This document shows, in pieces, positions 1 through 7,980 of a stretch of 64,000 nt of DNA. The position numbers and the translations under genes were made by a program. Position 1 is the stretch's first letter, and each line of letters starts with the position of its first letter. Under the pieces are notes generated by a model. It ran no database searches. It was not told the DNA's origin and saw nothing but the letters and a program-made list of their open reading frames with translations. The DNA is taken from positions 62,001-126,000 of the forward strand of contig JAILHI010000027.1 in the NCBI GenBank assembly GCA_024695865.1. Reading direction: 5' to 3'. Origin of the DNA: Candidatus Gastranaerophilales bacterium (GTDB lineage Bacteria > Cyanobacteriota > Vampirovibrionia > Gastranaerophilales > Gastranaerophilaceae).

Positions 1-1958
1 TCGCCCTTTTGTCTCATTGAAGGTTCAATGATTTTCTTTGCAAATTCGTCTGCATTGTCGGGAATCATTTTAACGTCATCAGCGTGTTTTACGCCGTCTA
101 ATGAAGCGGGAACAACAACTTCTTCGCAGGCATTGATTGCTGCATCGATAAGAGCAAGGTTCATATTGACAACATCATCGCCTTTTTTCTTGAAGGTCTT
201 AACCGTCATTTGTTTCATACCTTCATAAGCCTGTTCAAAAGGAATAATGCCTGAAACCTTGAAGTATGCAACCATCATTACTGTGTTTGCACCTTTACCT
301 CTTAATCCCGGTTGTTCTTTGATTAATTTTTCTGCATCAACGTTGTAGAATTTGATTTTCTTGTTGATGATTGTTTCCTGCATATCTCTTGTTAAGTGTT
401 CAAATGCTTCTTCTTTTGAATAAGGTGAATTTAAGAGGAACGTACCGCCTTCTTTAATACCCTTTAACAAGTCATATCTGCCGATATAAGCATGTGTCGA
501 GCAGGAAACGAAATCGGGTGCCGTAATTAAGTAAGTTGACTTAATTTGTTTGTCGCCAAATCTGAGGTGAGAAACAGTTACACCGAAAGATTTCTTTGAG
601 TCATAAGCAAAGTATGCCTGAGCATCTTTGTCTGTATATTGACCGATAATTTTGATTGAGTTTTTGTTAGCACCAACGGTACCGTCTGAACCCAAGCCCC
701 AGAACATGCAGTTTGTAGTGCCTTCAGGTTCTGTAACGATGTGTTCTTCAACCTTTAATGAAGTGTTTGTAACATCGTCTTCAATACCAACGGTAAATCC
801 GTGGAAGCCGTTGTTTTCAGAGTGTTTGAATACGGCAAGAACCATTGAAGGTGTAAATTCTTTTGAAGATAAACCGTAACGGCCGCCGATAATTCTGATA
901 TCTTTGCCTGCCAAAGCAGCAACAACATCTAAGAATAAAGGTTCGCCGATTGCGCCGGGTTCTTTTGTTCTGTCTAATACTGCAATACGTTTTGTTGTTG
1001 CGGGAAGTGCTGCCTTAAATCTTTCAACATCGAAAGGTCTGTACAATCTTACTTTAACTAAACCGTATTTAGTGCCTCTTGTAGCATTTAAGTATTCGAT
1101 TGTTTCTTCGATGGTTTCGCAGCCTGAACCCATTGCAACGATAACATCGGTTGCATCTTCTGCGCCGACATAGTCAAACGGATGATATTGTCTGCCTGTT
1201 ACGGCTGCAACTTTATCCATATATTCCTGAACAATATCGGGAACTTCATTGTAGTATTTATTAACTGTTTCACGACCCTGGAAATATACGTCAGTGTTTT
1301 GAGCGCCGACTTTACAAACCGGGGCTTCAGGACGCATTGCTCTCTGTCTGAATTCTTCAATGTATTTGGGTTCTACGAGTTTTGCAATGTCTTCGTAAGA
1401 AATTTCTTCGATTTTATGAACTTCGTGAGATGTTCTGAAACCGTCAAAGAACTGTAAGAAAGGAACTTTTGCTTTGTAAGTTGATAAGTGAGCAACCAAA
1501 GCCAAATCCATTTCTTCCTGAACAGAGTTTGCTGCGAGCATTGCATAACCTGTGTTACGGCAACCCATTACGTCGGAATGGTCACCGAAAATAGCCAATG
1601 ATTGAGCCGCAATTGCACGGGCTGCAACGTGGAATACTGTCGGGAGCATTTCACCTGCGATTTTGTGCATAACGGGAATCATAAGCAATAAACCTTGTGA
1701 AGCGGTATAAGTAGAAGTTAAACTACCTGCTGCCAAAGCACCGTGAACGGCACCTGCTGCACCTGCTTCTGATTGCATTTCTGCAACACTAACTTCTTTG
1801 CCCCAAATGTTTTTCTTGTGTTGGGACGCCCATTCATCTATCCATTCACCCATTGTTGATGAAGGAGTGATAGGGTAAATTGCGGATACTTCGCTTAACG
1901 CATAAGCAACATGTGCTGCTGCGTAGTTTCCGTCAACTGTTATAGTCTTTCCTGCCAT
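1..1958 (-). CDS. nifJ: Pyruvate:ferredoxin (flavodoxin) oxidoreductase, N-terminal ~652 aa (3' end outside window)
   Basis: Oxidises pyruvate with CoA to acetyl-CoA and CO2, passing electrons to ferredoxin or flavodoxin in the cytoplasm; the central step of anaerobic pyruvate use. Reading the minus strand gives MAGKTITVDGNYAAAHVAYA and then the family motif YPITPSSTMGEWIDEWAS near residue 30. The visible part covers the pyrimidine-binding domain I, the transketolase-C-like domain II (about 260-410) and the gamma-type domain III (about 420-630). The 2[4Fe-4S] domain and the TPP-binding C-terminal domain would lie beyond base 1, since the family is about 1170-1200 aa. The frame stays open to the window edge. 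The ATG at 1958 has a strong AGGAGG (1969-1974). A perfect palindrome lies at 2032-2067 upstream. Family assignment is secure. Confidence 0.97.
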   Translation of the reverse strand, partial: MAGKTITVDGNYAAAHVAYALSEVSAIYPITPSSTMGEWIDEWASQHKKNIWGKEVSVAEMQSEAGAAGAVHGALAAGSLTSTYTASQGLLLMIPVMHKIAGEMLPTVFHVAARAIAAQSLAIFGDHSDVMGCRNTGYAMLAANSVQEEMDLALVAHLSTYKAKVPFLQFFDGFRTSHEVHKIEEISYEDIAKLVEPKYIEEFRQRAMRPEAPVCKVGAQNTDVYFQGRETVNKYYNEVPDIVQEYMDKVAAVTGRQYHPFDYVGAEDATDVIVAMGSGCETIEETIEYLNATRGTKYGLVKVRLYRPFDVERFKAALPATTKRIAVLDRTKEPGAIGEPLFLDVVAALAGKDIRIIGGRYGLSSKEFTPSMVLAVFKHSENNGFHGFTVGIEDDVTNTSLKVEEHIVTEPEGTTNCMFWGLGSDGTVGANKNSIKIIGQYTDKDAQAYFAYDSKKSFGVTVSHLRFGDKQIKSTYLITAPDFVSCSTHAYIGRYDLLKGIKEGGTFLLNSPYSKEEAFEHLTRDMQETIINKKIKFYNVDAEKLIKEQPGLRGKGANTVMMVAYFKVSGIIPFEQAYEGMKQMTVKTFKKKGDDVVNMNLALIDAAINACEEVVVPASLDGVKHADDVKMIPDNADEFAKKIIEPSMRQKG

Positions 1959-2031
1959 ATTATCAGATCCTCCTTTAATACTTTCTAATAATGTGCTGTG
2001 TCTATAACAAAAAGATATCGTGAACATATCA

Positions 2032-2067
2032 AAAATACAACAATTTATTAATAAATTGTTGTATTTT
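2032..2067. other. Perfect 36-bp palindrome between the 151-aa gene and nifJ
   Basis: The half-site AAAATACAACAATTTATT is followed directly by its exact reverse complement, with no spacer. It lies 30 bp past the stop of the upstream minus-strand gene and about 75 bp before the nifJ ATG. On the minus strand the stem ends in a T-rich tract, so it could act as an AT-rich terminator; as duplex DNA it could be an operator for a dimeric repressor of nifJ. The sequence alone does not decide between these. Confidence 0.6.
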
Positions 2068-2096
2068 AAACACTAATTTTTTATTTTAAAAATTTT

Positions 2097-2552
2097 TTAA
2101 AGTATATTCACTTTTGTTTCGGAATTTGCCTTTAAAAATCCGAAAATATTCTGAACCAAAGAGGGTGAAAATGTATAATTGCTGTCGGCGGGCAAAATTT
2201 TAATAAAGGTTCTGTTTGCGCCCTTATCCGCAATTGTTATTACAAATTCTCTCGAATATGCCTGAAAAAGAATTGTGCCTGTTTTCGACTGAACTTCTTT
2301 TATTTTAAAGTGCATATTGTTCAAAGCAGCCATCGTAAGATAAAACAACTGTTCAGAACTCATTGAGATTGTGTCAAAACACTGATTTAATGATGCTCTT
2401 ATCGGCTGAGGAACGGTAATGGAACTTCCCGTTGACGATACCTGAGGTGCAACAGGCATATTTGCCGCAGCAATAAGGCTGTTGTCCGTATCTGCAAATG
2501 CGGCACCGCCGAAGGTCATTAAACAGGTCATTAACACTAATAGTTTTTTCAT
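2097..2552 (-). CDS. Small secreted protein of unknown function (151 aa)
   Basis: I do not recognise the family. The N-terminus (MKKLLVLMTCLMTFGGAAFA, then D) is a classical Sec signal peptide with a predicted cleavage after AFA at residue 20, leaving about 130 residues outside the cytoplasmic membrane. The mature part has a low-complexity stretch (to about residue 50) and then an alternating, probably beta-rich domain. The start codon at 2552 directly follows the polA stop codon (TAA then ATG), so it is translationally coupled to polA and has no independent promoter. It is probably a lineage-specific envelope protein. Confidence 0.75.
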   Translation of the reverse strand: MKKLLVLMTCLMTFGGAAFADTDNSLIAAANMPVAPQVSSTGSSITVPQPIRASLNQCFDTISMSSEQLFYLTMAALNNMHFKIKEVQSKTGTILFQAYSREFVITIADKGANRTFIKILPADSNYTFSPSLVQNIFGFLKANSETKVNIL

Positions 2553-5435
2553 TTACAACTCCATTAAGTTCTGTCCTAATGCAATGTCCACCTTTAAAGG
2601 TACTGTCAGAGGCTGACCCTGTTCCATTGCATCCCTCACCAAATCAGTTATGATATTTTGTTCTGATTTTACAACTTCCAATACCAATTCGTCATGCACC
2701 TGTAAGACGATTTTTGATGATAATTTAGACCCGAGGATTGATTTTTGAAGTTTTATCATAGCAAATTTAATCAAATCTGCCGCACTTCCCTGCAAAGGAG
2801 CATTAATAGCCGCTCTTTGAGCCGCTTCTCTTTCTTTCATATTTGATGAATACAGTCCCGTATCAAGCCACCTTTTTCTGCCGTATATAGTTTCAACATA
2901 CCCGTTTTTTTGCGCAAAGTCAATAGTCTCATACATATAATCTTTAATCTTCGGATAGGTATGAAAATATTTTGCTATAAATTCATCTGCCTCAAAGGCT
3001 GATATACCGAGTTGAGAGGCAAGTCCGTATTTTGACTGACCGTAAACAATTCCGAAATTGACGGCTTTTGCGTTGTATCTCATTTCTTTGGTTACATCTT
3101 CAATCGGAACACCATAAACTTTCGATGCCGTAAGTGCGTGAACGTCAACATCGTCCAAAAACGCCTGCATTAAATTTTCGTCCTGCGAGCAGTGTGCCAT
3201 TAATCTGAGTTCAATCTGTGAATAATCGGCAGACAAAATCATCATATTATCTCTGTCTTTCGGAACAAAAGCACCTCTTATTTTTGCACCGTAATCGGTT
3301 CTGACGGGAATATTCTGCAAATTCGGGTTGCTGCTTGAAAGTCTGCCCGTTGAGGTTATTGTCTGATTGAAAGAGGTATGTATTCTGTTGTCTTTTTTTG
3401 ATATCAGAGTGGGCAAAACATCGATATAAGTCGATTTTAACTTTGAAAAATGTCTTTGTTCAAGAATATATTTTGCAATCGGGTAATCAAGCGCCAAATC
3501 CTCCATAACTTTGGCATTTGTCGATTTGCTTGCTTTTTTGCGGCCTCTCTGTTTTAATCCCATTTTGTCAAAAAGCACTTCGCTGACCTGTTTCGGCGAA
3601 TTTATATTGAATTTTTCGCCCGCTTCCGCATAGATTTTGCTTTCGATTTCTTCGATTTTTGCTTCCGCATCTTCGGAAAGTTCCGCAAGATATTTTTTAT
3701 CAACGGAAACGCCGTTTTCTTCCATTTCCGTCAAAACAATCGTTGTGGGAACTTCCATTTCATACAGAAGTTCAATTTCTTTTTCATCAAGTTGATTTTG
3801 CCAGTATCTTGTCAGTTCAAGAGTTGCAAAAGCATCATCGCACGCATAACTCGACGCCTTTTCTATCTCAACGTTGTCAAAGGTTTCAAACTTGTTTGAA
3901 ACAACATCCTGATATTCTTCCATAATGTAATTAAGATACATATTAGATTGAAGTTTAAGTCCGTGTTTTCTTGAAGAATCTTTTATATAACTTGCAAGCA
4001 TTGTATCAAAAATCAGGCCGTTAACTGTCATCTGATGGTTTTTAAGAACGTGAAGGTCAAATTTTGCATTCTGCATGGTTTTACAGATTTTTTCATCGGC
4101 AAAAATAGGGGCAAGATATTTGATAACTGTTTCAAGCGAATTTTGTTTTCCGTTTTTGTGACCTACGGGGATATAAAAACTTTCGGTTACATCGTGTTCG
4201 TCATCGTTGAGTTTAACCCTTTTGTTTTTTGTCTGAATACAATCATTGTAAGCGATTGAAATACCGACAAGACCCGCCTCAAGCGGATTTATCGAGGTGG
4301 TTTCGGTATCGACGGAAAACAACGTTTTCGTTTTAAGGGTTTCCGTTAATTTAGAAAGCATTTCTTCCGTATCAACAACGTATTTGTTAACACTGTAAGT
4401 TCTGCGTGATTTTTCTGCTTCCTGCGCAAATAAGCCGAGTTGTCCCGTTTCGGAAACAGGAACCTCGGGATGGGTTATGTCAGACGGTTTTACATCTTTT
4501 TTTATTTCGGAAACTTTTGCAATTTTGCAATCGTCGGAAATCTCAAAATGAGATAAAATTTCATCTGAAGATTTTAAAAACGCATAAAACGCATTTCTTC
4601 TGAAAAAGTCCAAAACCTTGTTTTTATCAGGCAAAGCAAGACAGGTATCATCAAAATCAAAGTCAATATCGACATTTCTCTGAATGGTTGCAAGTTCTTT
4701 GCTCAAAAGGGCATCTCTTTTTCCGTCTGTAAGTTTTTGTTTTAAAGATTTTCCCGATATATTTTCAAGATTTTCATAGATATTTTCAAGAGTGCCGTAC
4801 TCGGTCAAAAGTTTGACAGCAGTTTTATCACCGATACCTCGGATTCCGGGGATATTATCGGAAGTATCACCCGCAAGCCCTTTGTAATCAATAATTTGTT
4901 CGGGATAAACACCCATTCTCTCAAAAACTTTTGCTCTGTTATAGGTAACAATTTCACCCTTTGAGGGCATAATAACCGTTACACCGTTTTCATCGTCAAC
5001 AAGTTGAAAAGAATCTCTGTCGCCCGTCAAAATCATCGTGCTGATGCCGAGAGACTTTGCTTTTTCCGCAATAGTGCCGATAACATCGTCCGCCTCAAAA
5101 CCCTCTTTTGTGCAAATAGGAATGTTAAAAGCCTTTAACCCCTCAACAATTTCTCCGAGTTGAATATGCATAGCATCGGGCATAGATTCTCTGTTTGCCT
5201 TATATTCGGGGTATAAATCGACTCTGTATGTAACACGTCCGACATCAAAGGTTACGGCAATTAAATCGGGGTTTGCCTTTGTTTCTTTGAGCAAATCAAA
5301 CATACACTTAAAAAAGCCAAATACAGCCCAAATCGGACGGTTATCGGGTGTTTTCATTCCCGAACGTTCAAGTGCAAAATAATATCTGTATGCAAGAGCA
5401 TGCCCGTCTATTAACAGCAGACTTTTCTTCTTCAT
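2553..5435 (-). CDS. polA: DNA polymerase I
   Basis: Replication and repair polymerase that removes Okazaki primers and fills gaps. It is 960 aa with all three domains. The 5' nuclease domain is at 1-290 (LLIDGHALAYRYYFAL start). The 3'-5' proofreading exonuclease is at about 350-540 with acidic residues intact (FSVDTETTS, NAKFDLHVL, YACDDAFATLEL). The family-A polymerase is at about 560-960, with motif A LSADYSQIELRLMAH, motif B around KAVNFGIVYGQSKYGL and motif C LQVHDELVLEV. Many bacterial PolA proteins have lost proofreading; this one appears competent. The ATG has no Shine-Dalgarno; a -10 hexamer ends 6 nt upstream, suggesting a leaderless mRNA. Confidence 0.98.
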   Translation of the reverse strand: MKKKSLLLIDGHALAYRYYFALERSGMKTPDNRPIWAVFGFFKCMFDLLKETKANPDLIAVTFDVGRVTYRVDLYPEYKANRESMPDAMHIQLGEIVEGLKAFNIPICTKEGFEADDVIGTIAEKAKSLGISTMILTGDRDSFQLVDDENGVTVIMPSKGEIVTYNRAKVFERMGVYPEQIIDYKGLAGDTSDNIPGIRGIGDKTAVKLLTEYGTLENIYENLENISGKSLKQKLTDGKRDALLSKELATIQRNVDIDFDFDDTCLALPDKNKVLDFFRRNAFYAFLKSSDEILSHFEISDDCKIAKVSEIKKDVKPSDITHPEVPVSETGQLGLFAQEAEKSRRTYSVNKYVVDTEEMLSKLTETLKTKTLFSVDTETTSINPLEAGLVGISIAYNDCIQTKNKRVKLNDDEHDVTESFYIPVGHKNGKQNSLETVIKYLAPIFADEKICKTMQNAKFDLHVLKNHQMTVNGLIFDTMLASYIKDSSRKHGLKLQSNMYLNYIMEEYQDVVSNKFETFDNVEIEKASSYACDDAFATLELTRYWQNQLDEKEIELLYEMEVPTTIVLTEMEENGVSVDKKYLAELSEDAEAKIEEIESKIYAEAGEKFNINSPKQVSEVLFDKMGLKQRGRKKASKSTNAKVMEDLALDYPIAKYILEQRHFSKLKSTYIDVLPTLISKKDNRIHTSFNQTITSTGRLSSSNPNLQNIPVRTDYGAKIRGAFVPKDRDNMMILSADYSQIELRLMAHCSQDENLMQAFLDDVDVHALTASKVYGVPIEDVTKEMRYNAKAVNFGIVYGQSKYGLASQLGISAFEADEFIAKYFHTYPKIKDYMYETIDFAQKNGYVETIYGRKRWLDTGLYSSNMKEREAAQRAAINAPLQGSAADLIKFAMIKLQKSILGSKLSSKIVLQVHDELVLEVVKSEQNIITDLVRDAMEQGQPLTVPLKVDIALGQNLMEL

Positions 5436-5441
5436 AATAAT

Positions 5442-5469
5442 ATTTTACTAAATAAATCAAAAATCTCAA
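5442..5469 (-). promoter_or_regulatory. Predicted leaderless promoter of polA
   Basis: On the minus strand TTGAGA (5464-5469), 16 nt, TAAAAT (5442-5447), then 6 nt to the ATG at 5435. The predicted transcription start falls at or within 1-2 nt of the start codon, and no Shine-Dalgarno sequence is present. Confidence 0.6.
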
Positions 5470-5544
5470 CTGACAGACGGTATTTTTAGAAGAGTTTTAC
5501 ATAGCGGTATAAGATGCTGCAAATAATGGTTTTTACTCCAAAAA

Positions 5545-7380
5545 CTAATCCGAAATCAAAGTTTTCAGATATTTTTTATAACCTTTAAGGGGCGGTTGTT
5601 CGTTTTTCAGCATTACAAAATTGCCGATAACAAGCACATCCAAATCGGTGAACATAAAACATCTGTAAGCGTCTTCTGGCGAATTAACAAGCGGTTCGCC
5701 TCTGACGTTAAAGGAAGTATTTACAACAACAGAACAATCCGTCAGTTTTTTAAATTCTTCGATAATCGAATAATAACGGGGGTTTGTTTCCCTGTTTACC
5801 GTCTGCAATCTTGCAGAATAATCAACGTGGGTAACTGCGGGAATCAAAGAACGTACAACGTTTAATTTCTCAATACCGAAAAGGTTTTCGTCGTTTTGTT
5901 TAAGCGGTGTTCTGACATTTTCGGAAACATCAACCGTCAAAAGCATATACGGACTTGTTAATCCCTCTTTGATATCAAAAAATTCGCTTGCATCTTCTTC
6001 AAGACAAGTAGGTGCAAAGGGTCTGAAAGATTCTCTTTTTTTAACGGCAAGATTTAACTTTCTCTGCATTTTCGTATTTCTTGCATCAGCCAAAATACTT
6101 CTGTTACCGAGCGCTCTTGGCCCAAATTCCGCACGTCCGTTCATGTGACCGATGCTTTTGCCCTCTGAAATATACTTTGCAATCAAAGGGGTTAATTCGC
6201 CAAATTCATCATCAATCTGTCTGTATTTTGCCCCGATTTTATCAAGACTTTCTTTGATTTTTTCGGGAGCATAGTCAATACCGAGCAGACTGCCTTTTTG
6301 AGCATCGGGAAGAACGATTTTTCTTTCGTTCTTTAAAACTTCATAATAACCCCAAAGCGCCGCACCCAAAGCACCGCCTGCATCACCCGAAGCGGGCTGT
6401 ATCCAGATGTTGTCAAAAATTTCTTCCTTTAAAATTTTTCCGTTTGCAACGCAGTTTAAGGCGCAGCCGCCTGCAAGACAAAGATTTTTTTCACCCGAAA
6501 CTTTTCTTACGTTTCTTGCTATTTTTAAAATAATTTCTTCGGTTACAACCTGCAAACTCTTTGCAATATCCGTATGCTGCGGGGTTATTTTACCCTCTGC
6601 CTTTCTTGTTTTCAAACCGAAAAGTTTTTCAAACTTTTTGTTGTACATTCTCGTTCCGGTACAATAGTCAAAATATTCCTGATTCAGCCAGAAAGAACCG
6701 TCTTCTTTGATATCAATCAAGTTATCCCTGATAATCTGTGAATATTTATCTTCGCCGTACGGCGCAAGTCCCATAACCTTGTATTCGCCCGAATTGACTC
6801 TGAAGCCGAGATATCCTGTAAAGGCGCTGTATAAAAGCCCGAGCGAATGGGGAAATTCCATTACCTGTTCAAAGTTTATTTTATTACCGTTTCCCGTTCC
6901 CCAAGAAGATGTAGTCCATTCACCTACGCCGTCAAGACATATAAAGGCGGCGTTTTCAAACGGTGACGGATAAAAAGCGCTTGCCGCATGTGCGCCGTGG
7001 TGGGTTGAAAAGTAAATCGGACATTTTAGTCTGTTTTCAAAGTGTTTGTCAATAATACTCGGCATGTGCAGTTTTGTATTAAGCCAAACAGGCATTGCCT
7101 TCACAAAAGACGGCAGACTCTTTGTCGGCATTGCAAGTTGTGTTTCCAAAATTCTTTCAAATTTAACAAGCGGTTTTTCATAATACACAACCCCGTCAAG
7201 TTGTTCGGGGTCAATCTCCGCATAACTCATACAAAAATCTATTGCATTTTTCGGAAACGCTGAATCGTGTTTGTGTCTTGTAAAACGCTCCTCATGAGAT
7301 GCTGCAAGGATTTCGCCGTTTTTGACTATTGCCGCACCGCTGTCATGAAAAAAAGAACTTATGCCTAAAATATATGTCAT
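5545..7380 (-). CDS. NodU/CmcH/SxtI-family carbamoyltransferase
   Basis: Transfers a carbamoyl group from carbamoyl phosphate, via carbamoyl-AMP in this family, to a hydroxyl of a sugar or secondary metabolite. It is 611 aa, usual for the family. It starts MTYILGISSFFHDSGAAIV (ASKHA-type phosphate loop), carries the metal-binding segment HHGAHAASAFYPSPF near residue 130, and has the C-terminal motifs GRAEFGPRALGNRSILADAR and VNTSFNVRGEPLVNSPEDA. The ATG is preceded by AGGA. It is the last gene of a tight operon with SxtJ-like and SxtK-like membrane proteins, a combination also known from the saxitoxin cluster and many envelope-polysaccharide loci. The acceptor is unknown; a cell-surface glycan is plausible. 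Confidence 0.93.
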   Translation of the reverse strand: MTYILGISSFFHDSGAAIVKNGEILAASHEERFTRHKHDSAFPKNAIDFCMSYAEIDPEQLDGVVYYEKPLVKFERILETQLAMPTKSLPSFVKAMPVWLNTKLHMPSIIDKHFENRLKCPIYFSTHHGAHAASAFYPSPFENAAFICLDGVGEWTTSSWGTGNGNKINFEQVMEFPHSLGLLYSAFTGYLGFRVNSGEYKVMGLAPYGEDKYSQIIRDNLIDIKEDGSFWLNQEYFDYCTGTRMYNKKFEKLFGLKTRKAEGKITPQHTDIAKSLQVVTEEIILKIARNVRKVSGEKNLCLAGGCALNCVANGKILKEEIFDNIWIQPASGDAGGALGAALWGYYEVLKNERKIVLPDAQKGSLLGIDYAPEKIKESLDKIGAKYRQIDDEFGELTPLIAKYISEGKSIGHMNGRAEFGPRALGNRSILADARNTKMQRKLNLAVKKRESFRPFAPTCLEEDASEFFDIKEGLTSPYMLLTVDVSENVRTPLKQNDENLFGIEKLNVVRSLIPAVTHVDYSARLQTVNRETNPRYYSIIEEFKKLTDCSVVVNTSFNVRGEPLVNSPEDAYRCFMFTDLDVLVIGNFVMLKNEQPPLKGYKKYLKTLISD

Positions 7381-7388
7381 TTGTTGTC

Positions 7389-7790
7389 CTAATATTGATT
7401 TTCGTATGTAGGTTCCGATTTTTTCGCGGGTTTCCAGTAAGAAGCCGTATCCTGTTTTTTCAGACTTAATCTGTCACGTTTAAGCGCTCTTGCCAAAAGC
7501 CCTGTCGGGAAAATCGTCAAAACCCAAGTAAAAATTAATGCAATACCTGCAATAATTGTCCCTAAAAAATTCAAAAACAGTCTGCATAATTTATACATAA
7601 CTCTGTCGAATTTTTTGAATACCAAAGACACTATGAGTGTTATTAATAAAATACACCAAAAAACTCCGATAACTATACCTGCTGCAACATAATGATGCTT
7701 GACACAAAGTATTATTGCAGGAAGTATCGGAAACAGCAAAAGTATCAGTTTAAACTGTTTTAAGTCTTTTTCTGTCGGGTTTTCTTTCAT
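7389..7790 (-). CDS. SxtJ-like membrane protein (133 aa)
   Basis: A membrane protein with four hydrophobic segments (about residues 15-32, 35-58, 67-80 and 80-98), followed by a basic, hydrophilic tail (KRDRLSLKKQD, KPAKKSEPTYENQY). Size, topology and position directly before the carbamoyltransferase match the SxtJ family, although sequence similarity was not computed. The ATG has a GGACA ribosome site inside the end of the 51-aa gene upstream, and the stop is 8 bp from the next start, so translation is coupled. The biochemical role is unknown; it may anchor or chaperone the carbamoyltransferase at the membrane. Confidence 0.75.
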   Translation of the reverse strand: MKENPTEKDLKQFKLILLLFPILPAIILCVKHHYVAAGIVIGVFWCILLITLIVSLVFKKFDRVMYKLCRLFLNFLGTIIAGIALIFTWVLTIFPTGLLARALKRDRLSLKKQDTASYWKPAKKSEPTYENQY

Positions 7791-7797
7791 TTTGTCC

Positions 7798-7953
7798 TCA
7801 AATTATTGTGTATATAAACGGAGAAACGGGTGAAGTGCCGACAATGATGAGTAAAATAAGCAATACTAAAAAGACAATTGCGGGAAAAATCCAGTATGCT
7901 TTGTTTTTCCACATAAATGCCCATATTTCCGCAAAAATATTTTTTCTTTTCAT
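7798..7953 (-). CDS. DUF5989 / SxtK-like small membrane protein (51 aa)
   Basis: A very short gene read directly from the minus strand: it starts MKRKNIFAEIWAFMWKNKAY, has one membrane segment at about 21-38 and ends VGTSPVSPFIYTII. The pattern of an N-terminal amphipathic segment with Trp residues, a single helix and a terminal PFIYT(I/L)(I/F) is the DUF5989 signature. Members sit beside SxtJ and NodU/CmcH carbamoyltransferases, as here. The start at 7953 has a GAGG ribosome site (complement of cctc at about 7960). It lies 27 bp after the TPR gene and 7 bp before the SxtJ-like gene. Confidence 0.82.
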   Translation of the reverse strand: MKRKNIFAEIWAFMWKNKAYWIFPAIVFLVLLILLIIVGTSPVSPFIYTII

Positions 7954-7980
7954 AACAAACCTCTTAATGATTATACTATT

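Noticed and set aside
28-1457. Several plus-strand open frames across the first 1.5 kb
   Set aside because: They are antisense to the nifJ frame, whose protein motifs are unmistakable; the plus-strand translations are low-complexity Ser/Thr-rich text typical of shadow frames.
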